From positions 1-64,000 of the forward strand of contig DASSTC010000043.1 of assembly GCA_035708065.1 (NCBI GenBank): 64,000 nucleotides of DNA. The letters run 5' to 3'. Position numbers and translations under genes: made by a program. A model generated the notes under the pieces. That model had not been told where the DNA came from, ran no database searches, and worked only from the letters and a program-made list of their open reading frames with translations. The stretch's first letter is position 1, and every line of letters begins with the position of its first letter. Shown piece by piece: positions 45,559-54,381 of this stretch. The DNA is from JAICUY01 sp035708065 (lineage in GTDB: Bacteria > Chloroflexota > Limnocylindria > QHBO01).

Positions 45559-46880
45559 CCCGTCGCCCCGGCCCGCTTCGTGTCGACGAGCGCCGCAACG
45601 CGCGGATTCGCGAGCTGCGCGATCAGCGCGAGGCACCCATTCGCCGGCGGCGGCGCTTCCAGCCCGTCGTGCTGCTGGCGTGGTTCGCGGCCGTCGCGGC
45701 GGTTGCCGCCATCGTCATCTTCCTGGGCTTCCTGGCCTTTGCGCCGCGGCTGATGGCGTGGGTCGAGGAGAACCCGGGGAGCATCGAGCACGGCATCGTG
45801 CGCGACTTCGTGCAGTGGTACCGGCCCGGCGAGCTGTCCGACTCGGCGAAGGGTGGCGACGGCCGGATCACGTTCACCGTCGAGCCCGGCTCGAACGACG
45901 CCCAGATCGGGCACCTGCTGTTCGAGAAGGGGCTCGTCCGTTCCGAGCTGGCCTTCCAGTACGCGGTGATGCGCGCGGGACGGTCGGGCAACCTGCAGGC
46001 CGGCACGTACGACCTGTCGCCGAGCCTCAAGCCGAGCGAGATCGTCGGAGCGCTGCGCCAGGAGAGCGGCCCGGAGATCAGCATCCGCATCGGCGAGGGC
46101 TGGCGGCTGGAGCAGGTCACCGCCTACCTGGCGACGACGAAGACGACGATGAACATCGACCAGTTCGCCAAGCTGGTGAAGGACCCGCCGGCTGACCTCC
46201 TGGCGAAGTACGACTTCTTCAAGGACCTGCCGGTCGGCCGCACCCTGGAGGGCTACCTCTACCCGGACACCTACAGCATCTTTGCCAATGCGTCGGCGCG
46301 CGAGGTCGTGGAGAAGCTGCTCGACAGGTTCGAGTCGAAGCTGACCCCGGAGATTCGCGACGGGCTGGCGAAGCAGGACCTGTCGATCGACGACGCAGTG
46401 AAGATCGCGTCGATCGTCGAGCGCGAGGCGGTGCTCGACGAGGAGCGGCCGCAGATCGCCGGCGTCTATATCAACCGGATCAAGCACCCGGACAACGGAC
46501 AGACCAACGGCCTGCTCAACGCGGACCCGACGCTGCAGTACGGCCTGGCCACGTTCGAGCACGGCGACGCGCCGGTCGACGAATGGGGCAGCATCGAGTG
46601 GTGGCCGAAGCTCGAGGCATCCGGCGGCGACATCGGCGCCGACTGGCCCAAGGCGTTGGCCGGCTACCAGACCTACCTGAATCCGGGTCTGCCGCCATCA
46701 CCGATTGCCGCGCCGCGCGGCTCTTCGCTCGCCGCGGTGGCGGCGCCCGAAGGCGACTACCTCTACTTCGTGGCCGGCTGCCCGAACGGCAAGCGCAACG
46801 GGTCGCACTACTTCGCCAAGACGAACGGGGAGCACGAGGCGAACATCGCCAAGGCGAACCAGGAGTGCGCCGGCCAGTGA
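45555..46880 (+). CDS. mltG: endolytic murein transglycosylase MltG
   Basis: The protein is 441 residues. The N-terminus is cytoplasmic and basic (about 1-38), then one transmembrane helix (about 39-62), a LysM-like region (about 100-160) and the YceG catalytic domain with KIASIVEREAV (catalytic Glu), AGVYINRIK, NADPTLQYGL and YQTYLNPGLPPSPIAAP. MltG cuts nascent glycan strands and sets their length. GTGA overlap joins it to the peptidase gene. It fits the cell-wall theme of the window. Confidence 0.92.
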   Translation: MTRRPGPLRVDERRNARIRELRDQREAPIRRRRRFQPVVLLAWFAAVAAVAAIVIFLGFLAFAPRLMAWVEENPGSIEHGIVRDFVQWYRPGELSDSAKGGDGRITFTVEPGSNDAQIGHLLFEKGLVRSELAFQYAVMRAGRSGNLQAGTYDLSPSLKPSEIVGALRQESGPEISIRIGEGWRLEQVTAYLATTKTTMNIDQFAKLVKDPPADLLAKYDFFKDLPVGRTLEGYLYPDTYSIFANASAREVVEKLLDRFESKLTPEIRDGLAKQDLSIDDAVKIASIVEREAVLDEERPQIAGVYINRIKHPDNGQTNGLLNADPTLQYGLATFEHGDAPVDEWGSIEWWPKLEASGGDIGADWPKALAGYQTYLNPGLPPSPIAAPRGSSLAAVAAPEGDYLYFVAGCPNGKRNGSHYFAKTNGEHEANIAKANQECAGQ

Positions 46881-47983
46881 GCCTCGCCACGACGGCGAGC
46901 ACCCGCATGGACCGTGCGCGCGCGCTGCTCGACGAGCTGGCGCTCGATGCCCTGCTCGTCAGCCGTAACGCGAACAAGCGCTACCTTTCGGGGTTCGTCA
47001 TCGCGCGCGGCGACGAGGCGACCAGCGGCTTCAGCGGCACGCTGCTGGTCACCCGCGATCGCCAGATCCTGCTGACCGACGCGCGCTACCTCGTCCAGGC
47101 CGCGGACGAGTCCCCGGGCTGGGACGTGCGTCGCACCCAGGGCCGCTTCGCCGGCGAGGTCGGCTCGCTGCTCACCGAGCTCGCGGTTCACCGATGCGGC
47201 GCCGAGGCGACGGTGCTGTCACACGCCGACTGGGCTGCCCTGACCGATGCGACGCACGCCGAGCTGCTGGCGATCGACGCGCCGCTCAATGCGCTGCGCC
47301 TGCGTAAGGACGTTGGCGAGGTCGACGCAATCGCACGTGCGGCCGACCTCACTGACCGATGCTTCGCGCACCTGTGCGACTGGCTGCGGCTCGGCATCGC
47401 CGAGCAGGAGGTTGCCTGGGAGATCGAGCGCTGGTTCCGCGACAACGGCGCGGAAGCGCTGGCATTCGACCCGATCGTGCTCGTTGGTGCTCGTGCTGCA
47501 ATGCCGCACGGCCGGCCGTCCGACGTTGCGGTGACCGCAGGCGAACCGCTGCTCATCGACTTCGGCTGCCAGGTCGACGGCTACCGCTCCGACATGACCC
47601 GGACCCTGTTCGTCGGCGCAGCATCGAAGCGGCAGCGGCAGCTGTACGACGTCGTCCTCGCCGCGCAGCAGGCGGCGTATGATGCGCTGCGGCCCGGCGT
47701 GATCGGTACCACGGTCGACGACGCGGCGCGCGAGGTGATCGCGGCAGCGGGGTACGGCGACGCGTTCAGCCACGGGCTGGGCCACGGCATCGGCCTGGAG
47801 ACGCACGAGGCGCCGATGCTGCTGACGTACGATCGGCCGCTCGAGGCGGGGATGGTGCTCACGCTGGAGCCGGGGATCTACCTGGCGGGCGAGATCGGGA
47901 TCCGCATCGAGGACGACGTCGCGCTCACCGACGACGGGCCACGGCGCCTGACGAGTGCGCCGCGCGAGCTCATCGTGATTTGA
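46877..47983 (+). CDS. Xaa-Pro aminopeptidase (M24B)
   Basis: The protein is 368 residues from a GTG overlapping the mltG stop; an ATG at 46910 would start at MDRARALL, also reasonable. The creatinase-like N-terminal domain (SRNANKRYLSGF) is followed by the pita-bread M24 domain with all five metal ligands: Asp in IDFGCQVDGY, Asp in RSDMTRT, His in GHGIGLETHE, Glu in TLEPGIYL and Glu in RIEDDVAL. It removes N-terminal residues before proline. Placement directly upstream of efp is a widespread arrangement. Confidence 0.9.
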   Translation: MSLATTASTRMDRARALLDELALDALLVSRNANKRYLSGFVIARGDEATSGFSGTLLVTRDRQILLTDARYLVQAADESPGWDVRRTQGRFAGEVGSLLTELAVHRCGAEATVLSHADWAALTDATHAELLAIDAPLNALRLRKDVGEVDAIARAADLTDRCFAHLCDWLRLGIAEQEVAWEIERWFRDNGAEALAFDPIVLVGARAAMPHGRPSDVAVTAGEPLLIDFGCQVDGYRSDMTRTLFVGAASKRQRQLYDVVLAAQQAAYDALRPGVIGTTVDDAAREVIAAAGYGDAFSHGLGHGIGLETHEAPMLLTYDRPLEAGMVLTLEPGIYLAGEIGIRIEDDVALTDDGPRRLTSAPRELIVI

Positions 47984-48035
47984 AACATCGGCGCTGCCCG
48001 AACGGGTGGCTCGGGACGGGAGGCATCGGTATCAC

Positions 48036-48596
48036 GTGATCAGCACCGGAGATGTGAAAAAGGGGATCATCATCGAGCTGGACGGCCAGCTGATGAAGGT
48101 CCTCGACTGGAGCCACATCAAGATGGCCCGCGGGTCGGCACAGGTACGTATGAAGCTGCAGAACGTGCGCAAGGGCGACATCGTCGAACGCACGTTCCAG
48201 GCGGGAACGCGTTGGCCGCGCGCCCGGGTGGAGCAGCGCAAGGTGCAGTACCTGTACAGCGACGGCGACGCCTACCACTTCATGGACTCGGAGACGTACG
48301 ACCAGTTCTCGGTACCGGCCGCGCTGCTCGGCGACGACGCGAAGTACCTCAAGGAGAACACCGAGGTCTTCGTCAGCAACTATGAGAACGAGATCCTGGG
48401 CGTCGACCTGCCGGTGACCGTCGACCTGCGCGTGGTCGAGACCGAGCCGGGGTTCGCCGGCGACACCGCGACCGGTGCCAAGAAGGCCGCGACCGTCGAA
48501 ACCGGGCTGGTCGTGCAGGTGCCGCTGTTCGTGAACGAGGGAGATCTGCTACGCGTGGACACGCGGACGGGGGAGTACGTCACGCGGGTCCAATAG
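48036..48596 (+). CDS. efp: elongation factor P with Arg at the modification site
   Basis: The protein is 186 residues from GTG 48036, the standard EF-P length and N-terminus (ISTGDVKKG). It has three OB-like domains and ends TGEYVTRVQ. EF-P relieves ribosome stalling at proline runs. The tip loop of domain I reads HIKMARGSA, so the residue placed in the peptidyl-transferase centre is Arg32, where many species have a modified Lys. Arg at this place is rhamnosylated by EarP in some proteobacteria; no modification gene is seen here. GGGAGG lies 13 nt upstream. Confidence 0.93.
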   Translation: MISTGDVKKGIIIELDGQLMKVLDWSHIKMARGSAQVRMKLQNVRKGDIVERTFQAGTRWPRARVEQRKVQYLYSDGDAYHFMDSETYDQFSVPAALLGDDAKYLKENTEVFVSNYENEILGVDLPVTVDLRVVETEPGFAGDTATGAKKAATVETGLVVQVPLFVNEGDLLRVDTRTGEYVTRVQ

Positions 48597-48799
48597 GGGA
48601 TCGCTGTCGTCGGCCCGCGTATGCGCCCGGTGTATGCAATCCCGCGCGAGGGGCGTCTTACGCGGCGGCCGATGCACTGGGCGTCATCAAACCCGATGCC
48701 ACGCGGCGCTTATGCGGCCTTGTATGCCGCTCATGCATGCCGAGTGCGAGTCTGCCGCGGCCGGGCTCGAACCAAACCTTCCAGCGCTAAGGTAGGCCG
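48597..48799. other. 203-bp gap before xseA with clustered TATGC words
   Basis: I see no gene or tRNA. TATGC occurs at 48620-48624, 48633-48637, 48711-48715 and 48723-48727, and CATGCATGC at 48732-48740. Just before the xseA ATG is TAAGGTAGGCCG, which could serve as a weak Shine-Dalgarno or as a -10. Confidence 0.45.
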
Positions 48800-50062
48800 A
48801 TGCAGCCTTCGCCCGAACAGCCGACGCTGTGGTCGACCGCACCCGCGGCACCGCGCATCCTGCGTGTCAGTGACCTCAACCGGCGCGTTCGCGCACTGCT
48901 CGACGGCGATCGCGCCCTGGCCGACGTGTGGGTCGAGGGCGAGATCAGCCAGCCGACGTTCCCGCCGTCGGGTCATTGCTTCTTCACGCTCAAGGATGGC
49001 GCGTCGCAGGTGCGCGCCGTGATGTTCCGCGAGGAGCTCGGCCGCGCGGTGGTGCGGCCGCAGCACGGCATGCAGGTCGTCATCCACGGCCGGGTGCGTG
49101 CCTACGAGCCGCAGGGCATCTACCAGCTGTACGCCTACGAGATCACCCCCGCAGGGGCGGGAGACCTCCATGCGCAGTACGAGGCGCTGCGCGTCAAGCT
49201 CGCCGCCGAAGGGCTGTTCGACGCCGGGAGGAAGCGGCAGCTGCCGCGCTGGCCGCGGCGCATCGGTGTCGTCACCTCGCCGGTCGGTGCGGTGTGGCGC
49301 GACATCGGCAACGTCATGCGCCGCCGCTACCCAATGGTCGAGCTCGTCCTGTCCCCGACGTCCGTGCAGGGAGCGAATGCCGCGCCGGGCATCGTCCGCG
49401 CGCTGCGCCGCGTCTACGCGCAGCCTGGCCTCGACCTCGTGATCCTTGCTCGCGGCGGTGGCTCGCTCGAGGACCTGTGGCCCTTCAACGACGAACGGGT
49501 CGTGCGCTGCGTGGTCGAGGCGCCACTCCCCGTGGTCGTCGGCGTGGGGCACGAGAGCGACGTGACGCTGGCCGACTTCGCCGCTGACGTGCGCGCTCCG
49601 ACCCCGAGCGCGGCCGCCGAGCTGGCTGTCCCCGATGTCTCGCAGCTCGTCACCGTCCTCGGCCGCCTCCGCGAGCGCGCCGGCTCCGCGCTCACCACAC
49701 GCGTCGGCGAGCGGCGGCGATTGCTGAGCGCCGAGGAGCGGGCGCTGGCCGCCCACGCGCCGAACCTCGAGGCGGCGCGCCAGCAGGCGGCCGAGCTCGT
49801 CGACCGCGGGCATCGGGCGCTGCAGGGGCGTGTTGAGCGCGAAGGGACGCGCCTGGCGGGCATGCGCGACGCGCTGCGGGCGCTCGGCCCGGTGGCGACG
49901 CTCGAGCGCGGCTACGCGGTGGCGCGAACGGCAGAGGGCGAGATCATTCGCTCGCCCGACCAGGCGACGGTCGGCGCCGAGGTCGAGATCGTCGTCGCGC
50001 ACGGCAGCCTGGGCACGCGCGTCGAGCGACTTTCGACCGACGGAGGAGGTGATCTGCTGTGA
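48800..50062 (+). CDS. xseA: exodeoxyribonuclease VII large subunit
   Basis: The protein is 420 residues. The N-terminal OB fold (VWVEGEISQPTFPPSGHCFFTLKDG) is followed by the catalytic region with IGVVTSPVGAVWRDI, ILARGGGSLEDLWPFNDE, VGHESDVTLADFAADVRAPTPSAAAE and a helical C-terminus. With XseB it degrades single-stranded DNA from either end. Its stop overlaps xseB by GTGA, with a strong GGAGGAGGT before the xseB start. Confidence 0.94.
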   Translation: MQPSPEQPTLWSTAPAAPRILRVSDLNRRVRALLDGDRALADVWVEGEISQPTFPPSGHCFFTLKDGASQVRAVMFREELGRAVVRPQHGMQVVIHGRVRAYEPQGIYQLYAYEITPAGAGDLHAQYEALRVKLAAEGLFDAGRKRQLPRWPRRIGVVTSPVGAVWRDIGNVMRRRYPMVELVLSPTSVQGANAAPGIVRALRRVYAQPGLDLVILARGGGSLEDLWPFNDERVVRCVVEAPLPVVVGVGHESDVTLADFAADVRAPTPSAAAELAVPDVSQLVTVLGRLRERAGSALTTRVGERRRLLSAEERALAAHAPNLEAARQQAAELVDRGHRALQGRVEREGTRLAGMRDALRALGPVATLERGYAVARTAEGEIIRSPDQATVGAEVEIVVAHGSLGTRVERLSTDGGGDLL

Positions 50063-50304
50063 CCGATGCGACGACATTGAGCGACGAGGACCTCGCCAAG
50101 CGGCCGTTCGACGAGCTGGTGGTCGAGCTGCAGCGCATCGTGCAGCAGCTGGAGGCGGGGAGCGTCGGGCTCGAGGAGAGCATCGTGCTGTACCGCGAAG
50201 GGCTGCGGCTCCACGCCGCATGCGAGGCGCGCCTGCGCGATGCCGAGCTGAAGATCACCGAGCTCGGGCGCGGCGTGCGCTCGATCGAGGACGCCCAGAC
50301 CTGA
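50059..50304 (+). CDS. xseB: exodeoxyribonuclease VII small subunit
   Basis: The protein is 81 residues, the usual size. It has the family core PFDELVVELQRIVQQLEAGSVGLEESIVLYREG and ACEARLRDAELKI, split here by the two-helix hairpin. Several XseB chains wrap the XseA helical rod. The ribosome site GGAGGAGGT (50042-50050) is the strongest in the window and may raise XseB output over XseA, matching the known subunit excess. The stop shares one base with the next ATG. Confidence 0.93.
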   Translation: MTDATTLSDEDLAKRPFDELVVELQRIVQQLEAGSVGLEESIVLYREGLRLHAACEARLRDAELKITELGRGVRSIEDAQT

Positions 50305-50978
50305 TGCGACCTCCTCGGTTGGCCGTCGTCCTGATGCTCACCGCCGTGCTGGGCGCGGGTTGTGCCGAGCCTCGCCAACCGGCCGTCGCGGTCCCGACGA
50401 CGCACATCGTCGTCACGCTGCAGACCCGCGACAAGACGCAGATCGACGCCGCGATGGAGGTCCTCGGCGCGCGGCTCAAGGCGCTGGGCATCGGAACCTT
50501 CAGCGCCGGCGCCGGCGACTGGATCACGTACGACCTGCCAACGGCCGATCTGCCGGAGCGGGAGGTCCTCGACGACGTCCTGCATCGGCGCGGTGTCCTG
50601 TCACTGCTCGCCTGGCCGGCGGCGGGCCAGCCCGCGCCGGTCGAGGGAGACGCCGTTCCCGCCGGCATGCAGTCACTCGTCGACCCGGCGACGGCCATCA
50701 CCTCCGCCGAGGTCGTCGATCAAAATGGGGCACGCGGAGTGAATGTCGTGCTGTCGCCTGCCGCCTCCGCCGCGGTGAGCGAATTCACCGCGCGTCACGT
50801 CAACGGCTACATGCCGCTGGCGATGGACGGCCGGATCCTGGTCTCGCCGATCATCCAGTCGCCGATCGACGGCGGCGAGCTGCTGATCCAGCTGACCGAC
50901 GATGCGCCGATCGATCCCGCCGCGCTGGCGGCGATTCTTTCTTCCGGCCCGCTGCCCGAGGGCGTCATCGGTCGCTGA
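50304..50978 (+). CDS. lipoprotein with SecD P1-like domain
   Basis: The protein is 224 residues. A lipoprotein signal ends in the lipobox LGAGC (Cys about residue 19). The remaining part, with GVNVVLSPAASAAVSEFTARHV, YMPLAMDGRILVSPII and SPIDGGELLIQL, resembles the periplasmic head of SecD but lacks the six SecD membrane helices. So it may be an orphan SecD-head lipoprotein, perhaps an envelope chaperone. TGATG coupling to xseB may be only positional. About 100 bp without a clear promoter follow it. Confidence 0.6.
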   Translation: MRPPRLAVVLMLTAVLGAGCAEPRQPAVAVPTTHIVVTLQTRDKTQIDAAMEVLGARLKALGIGTFSAGAGDWITYDLPTADLPEREVLDDVLHRRGVLSLLAWPAAGQPAPVEGDAVPAGMQSLVDPATAITSAEVVDQNGARGVNVVLSPAASAAVSEFTARHVNGYMPLAMDGRILVSPIIQSPIDGGELLIQLTDDAPIDPAALAAILSSGPLPEGVIGR

Positions 50979-51080
50979 CACGTTCCGGGGTGGCACGGCG
51001 TATGCGCCAAGCTCCTCGGTGCCCCCACGCGGAAGAGATCCGCGGTCGGCGGTGCCCGAAAACCGGAAGGAGCTGCGCCG

Positions 51081-51467
51081 ATGACACAGCCGATCGGCCG
51101 GCGTCGCTGGGCCATCGCGGAAGGCTGGATCCCCGATTACAGCAACGGACCCGAGCCGCAGATGACCAGCCACGAGACGGCCTGCCTGCTCAATGCATCC
51201 GACACCGATGCCAACGTCACGATCACCGTCTTCTTCGCCGATCGGGAGCCGGTCGGCCCGTACCGCGTCGAGGTCCCGGCGCGCCGCACCCGCCACGTCC
51301 GCTTCAACGACCTGACCGACCCGCAGCCGGTGCCGCGCGCCACCGACTACTCGAGCATCATCGAGTCGGACGTGCCGATCGTCGTGCAGCACACACGCCT
51401 CGACTCGCGGCAGTCCGAGAACGCGCTGCTGACCACGCTCGCCTATGCGGCCGAGGCGGCGTCATGA
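51081..51467 (+). CDS. ASRT-family (sensory rhodopsin transducer-like) protein
   Basis: The protein is 128 residues and matches the Anabaena sensory rhodopsin transducer family throughout: GRRRWAIAEGWIPDYSNGPEP, split here by conserved positions, then TSHETACLLNASD, ITVFFADREPVGPYR, VPARRTRHVRFNDL and VPIVVQHTRLDSRQSENALL. The family is a small beta sandwich proposed to bind sugar-like ligands; most members have no rhodopsin partner, and none is seen here. AAGGAG lies about 5 nt before the ATG. ATGA overlap with the TPP enzyme makes it the first gene of a metabolic operon, perhaps as its ligand sensor. Confidence 0.88.
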   Translation: MTQPIGRRRWAIAEGWIPDYSNGPEPQMTSHETACLLNASDTDANVTITVFFADREPVGPYRVEVPARRTRHVRFNDLTDPQPVPRATDYSSIIESDVPIVVQHTRLDSRQSENALLTTLAYAAEAAS

Positions 51468-53245
51468 CCACCGTCAGCGACTACCTGCTCGAGCGGCTGG
51501 CGGGGTGGGGTGTGCGGCGCATCTACGGCTACCCGGGCGACGGGATCAACGGGATCATGGGCGCGCTCAACCGGGCCGACGGCAAGATCGACTTCATCCA
51601 GGCGCGCCACGAGGAGATGGCCGCGTTCATGGCCTGCGGCCACGCGAAGTTCACCGGTGAGGTGGGCGTCTGCCTGGCGACCTCGGGCCCGGGCGCGATC
51701 CATCTGCTCAACGGCCTGTACGACGCGAAGATGGACCACCAGCCGGTGGTCGCGATCGTCGGTCAGCAGGCGCGCTTCTCGCTCGGCGGCCAGTTCCAGC
51801 AGGAGGTCGACCTGACGACGCTCTACAAGGACGTCGCCGGCGAGTACGTCGAGCTCGTCACTGTGCCCGGCCAGCTGCGCCACGTGATCGACCGTGCGAT
51901 TCGGATCGCGCTCAGCGAGCGCACGGTGACGGCCATGATCATCCCCAACGACCTGCAGGTCGAGGACGCGGTCGAGGAGCCGCCGCGGATTCACGGCGCC
52001 GTGCCGTCGGGCATCGGCTTCGTCCGACCGCGGACCGTCCCGGAAGCGCGGGACCTCGAGCGCGCCGCGCGTGCGCTCAACGAGGGCAGGAAGGTCGCCA
52101 TGCTCATCGGCCAGGGAGCCATTGGTGCCGCTGACGAGGTGATCGCCGCCGCCGACCTGCTCGGTGCGGGCGTGGCCAAGGCGCTCCTCGGAAAGGCGGC
52201 GATCCCTGACGACCTGCCGTTCGTGACGGGCAGCATCGGTCTGCTGGGAACCCGGCCCTCCTGGGACATGATGAACGACTGCGACACGCTGCTGATGGTC
52301 GGCTCGAGCTTCCCGTACTCGGAATTCCTGCCGCGCGAGGGGCAGGCCAGGGGCGTCCAGATCGACATCGACGGCCGGATGCTCGGCCTGCGCTACCCGA
52401 TGGAGGTCAACCTCGTCGGCGACAGCCAGGCGACGCTCCAGGCGCTGCTGCCGATGCTCGAGCGCAAGTCCGACCGCTCGTGGCGCGACGAGCTCGAGGG
52501 CAAGGTCCGCGACTGGTGGACGTTGATCGGCGAGCGGGCGATGGACTCGGCCGATCCGATCAACCCCGAGCGCGTGTTCCACGAGCTCTCGCCGCGGCTG
52601 CCGAACGGCGCGATCATCAGCTCGGACTCGGGATCGAGCGCCGACTGGTACGCGCGCCACGTTCGGATCCGAAAGGGGATGCTGGCGAGCCTGTCGGGCA
52701 ATTTGGCGACGATGGGACCCGGCGTGCCATACGCCATCGCCGCGAAGTTCGCGCATCCCGACCGGGTGGCGGTGGCGCTCGTCGGCGACGGTGCGATGCA
52801 GATGAACGGCGACGGCGAGCTGCTGACCATCGCCAAGTACTGGCAGCGCTGGTCAGACCCGCGTCTGGTGATCTGCGTCCTGCACAACAACGACCTGAAC
52901 CAGGTGACCTGGGAGCAGCGCGTGTTCGAGGGCGATCCGAAGTACGAGGCCTCCCAGCAGCTGCCCGACTTCCCGTATGCGCGCTACGCCGAGCTGTGCG
53001 GCCTGCGCGGCATCCGGGTCGACGACCCGCAGCGCCTGGGCGCGGCGTGGGACGAGGCGTTCGCCTCGGACCGACCGGTCGTCCTCGAGGCGATCACCGA
53101 TCCGAACGTGCCGCCGCTGCCGCCGCACATCAGCTTCAAGCAGGCGCGGCAGTTCGCATCGAGCATGGTCAAGGGGGACCCCGATCTGATCGGCGTGGTC
53201 ACCCAATCGGTGAAGCAGGCGGCGGAAGGGGTGCTTCCGCGATGA
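51464..53245 (+). CDS. TPP-dependent enzyme of the pyruvate oxidase/acetolactate synthase family
   Basis: The protein is 593 residues in three domains. The PYR domain has YGYPGDGINGIMGAL, the TPP-activating Glu in RHEEMAAFM and SGPGAIHLLNGLYDAKMD. The central domain spans about 195-330. The PP domain has GDGAMQMNGDGELLTIAKYW and LHNNDLN, the GDG-NN magnesium/TPP site. It resembles PoxB-like or unassigned TPP-requiring proteins more than acetolactate synthase. The 2-oxo acid substrate is unknown; adjacent sugar-acid-type genes suggest decarboxylation of a sugar-derived 2-oxo acid. ATGA overlaps on both sides. Confidence 0.85.
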   Translation: MTTVSDYLLERLAGWGVRRIYGYPGDGINGIMGALNRADGKIDFIQARHEEMAAFMACGHAKFTGEVGVCLATSGPGAIHLLNGLYDAKMDHQPVVAIVGQQARFSLGGQFQQEVDLTTLYKDVAGEYVELVTVPGQLRHVIDRAIRIALSERTVTAMIIPNDLQVEDAVEEPPRIHGAVPSGIGFVRPRTVPEARDLERAARALNEGRKVAMLIGQGAIGAADEVIAAADLLGAGVAKALLGKAAIPDDLPFVTGSIGLLGTRPSWDMMNDCDTLLMVGSSFPYSEFLPREGQARGVQIDIDGRMLGLRYPMEVNLVGDSQATLQALLPMLERKSDRSWRDELEGKVRDWWTLIGERAMDSADPINPERVFHELSPRLPNGAIISSDSGSSADWYARHVRIRKGMLASLSGNLATMGPGVPYAIAAKFAHPDRVAVALVGDGAMQMNGDGELLTIAKYWQRWSDPRLVICVLHNNDLNQVTWEQRVFEGDPKYEASQQLPDFPYARYAELCGLRGIRVDDPQRLGAAWDEAFASDRPVVLEAITDPNVPPLPPHISFKQARQFASSMVKGDPDLIGVVTQSVKQAAEGVLPR

Positions 53246-54381
53246 CGCTGTCTGCCCTGACCGATGCGCCGGCCGCCGGGCGGCCGGCGGAGACTCCGAT
53301 CGACCGCCTGGACGTGTCCGTCTTCCGCATCCCGACCGACGTGCCCGAGGCCGATGGCACCCTGTCCTGGAGCTCGACGACGATGGTCCTCGTCGAGGCG
53401 ACGGCCGGCGGCCGGACCGGCCTGGGCTGGTCGTACACCGCCGCCGCCGCCGCGTCCCTGATCCGCGGCCTGCTGGCCGACGTCGTCCGCGGCCGCGACG
53501 CGATGGACGTGCCCGCCACCTGGCAGGCCATGACCGTCGCCACGCGCAACCTCGGCCGGCCGGGGATCGTCGCCTCGTCGATCGCCGCGGTCGACACGGC
53601 GCTGTGGGATCTCAAGGCGCGGTTGCTCGATCTGCCATTGGTCTCGCTGTTCGGCGCGGTGCGCGACGCCGTATCCCTGTACGGCAGTGGCGGATTCACC
53701 TCCTACTCGGATGCCGAACTGCGCGACCAGCTCGGCGGCTGGGCCGCTGCCGGGTTCCGGCGGGTGAAGATGAAGGTCGGCGCCGACCCGGCCGACGATC
53801 CCCGGCGGGCAGCCGTGGCACGTGACGCCATCGGCCCGGACGTCGAGCTGATGGTCGACGCCAACGGCGCCTACCGCCGCAAGCAGGCGCTGCTGCTGGC
53901 GGATGCCTTCGTCGAGCAGGGCGTGAGATGGTTCGAGGAGCCGGTCAGCTCCGACGACCTCGACGGGTTGCGCATGCTGCGCGACCGTGCGCCGGCCGGC
54001 ATGGCCATCGCCGCCGGCGAGTATGGCTACGACCTGCCCTACTTCGGCAGGATGCTCGAGGCGGGCGCGGTCGACGTCCTGCAGGCCGACGCGACCCGCT
54101 GTGCCGGCTTCACCGGCTTCCTGCGCGTGGCCGCCCTGTGCGCCGCGCGCTCGCTGCCGCTCTCCTCGCACTGCGCGCCGGCGCTGCACCTGCACGTCGA
54201 CTGCGCGGCGCCGAACCTGGTCCACGCCGAGTACTTTCACGACCACGCGCGCATCGAGCGGCTGCTGTTCGACGGGCTGATCGAGCCGGCCGACGGCATG
54301 TTGCGTCCGGATCGATCCCGGCGGGGCAACGGGCTTGAGCTGCGGCGCGCCGACGCGAGCCGCTTCGAGGTGGCGGCATGA
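53242..54381 (+). CDS. enolase-superfamily enzyme, mandelate racemase subgroup
   Basis: The protein is 379 residues. The catalytic barrel shows KMK in RVKMKVG (KxK motif), metal ligands Asp in LMVDANGAY, Glu in WFEEPV and Glu in AAGEYGYD, then DATRCAGFTG and His in SSHCAPALH. This Lys plus His/Asp set is that of the mandelate racemase group, which includes many acid-sugar dehydratases. A dehydratase would make a 2-keto-3-deoxy acid, a sensible substrate for the neighbouring TPP enzyme or oxidoreductase. ATGA overlaps tie it to both neighbours. Confidence 0.85.
   Translation: MTLSALTDAPAAGRPAETPIDRLDVSVFRIPTDVPEADGTLSWSSTTMVLVEATAGGRTGLGWSYTAAAAASLIRGLLADVVRGRDAMDVPATWQAMTVATRNLGRPGIVASSIAAVDTALWDLKARLLDLPLVSLFGAVRDAVSLYGSGGFTSYSDAELRDQLGGWAAAGFRRVKMKVGADPADDPRRAAVARDAIGPDVELMVDANGAYRRKQALLLADAFVEQGVRWFEEPVSSDDLDGLRMLRDRAPAGMAIAAGEYGYDLPYFGRMLEAGAVDVLQADATRCAGFTGFLRVAALCAARSLPLSSHCAPALHLHVDCAAPNLVHAEYFHDHARIERLLFDGLIEPADGMLRPDRSRRGNGLELRRADASRFEVAA

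Noticed and set aside
48760..48790. tRNA-like TTCGA word on the minus strand
   Set aside because: The flanking bases do not form a T-arm and no acceptor or anticodon stem can be built.
51081..51467. Light sensing through a rhodopsin, suggested by the ASRT protein
   Set aside because: No rhodopsin gene is in the window, and most ASRT-family proteins occur without one.
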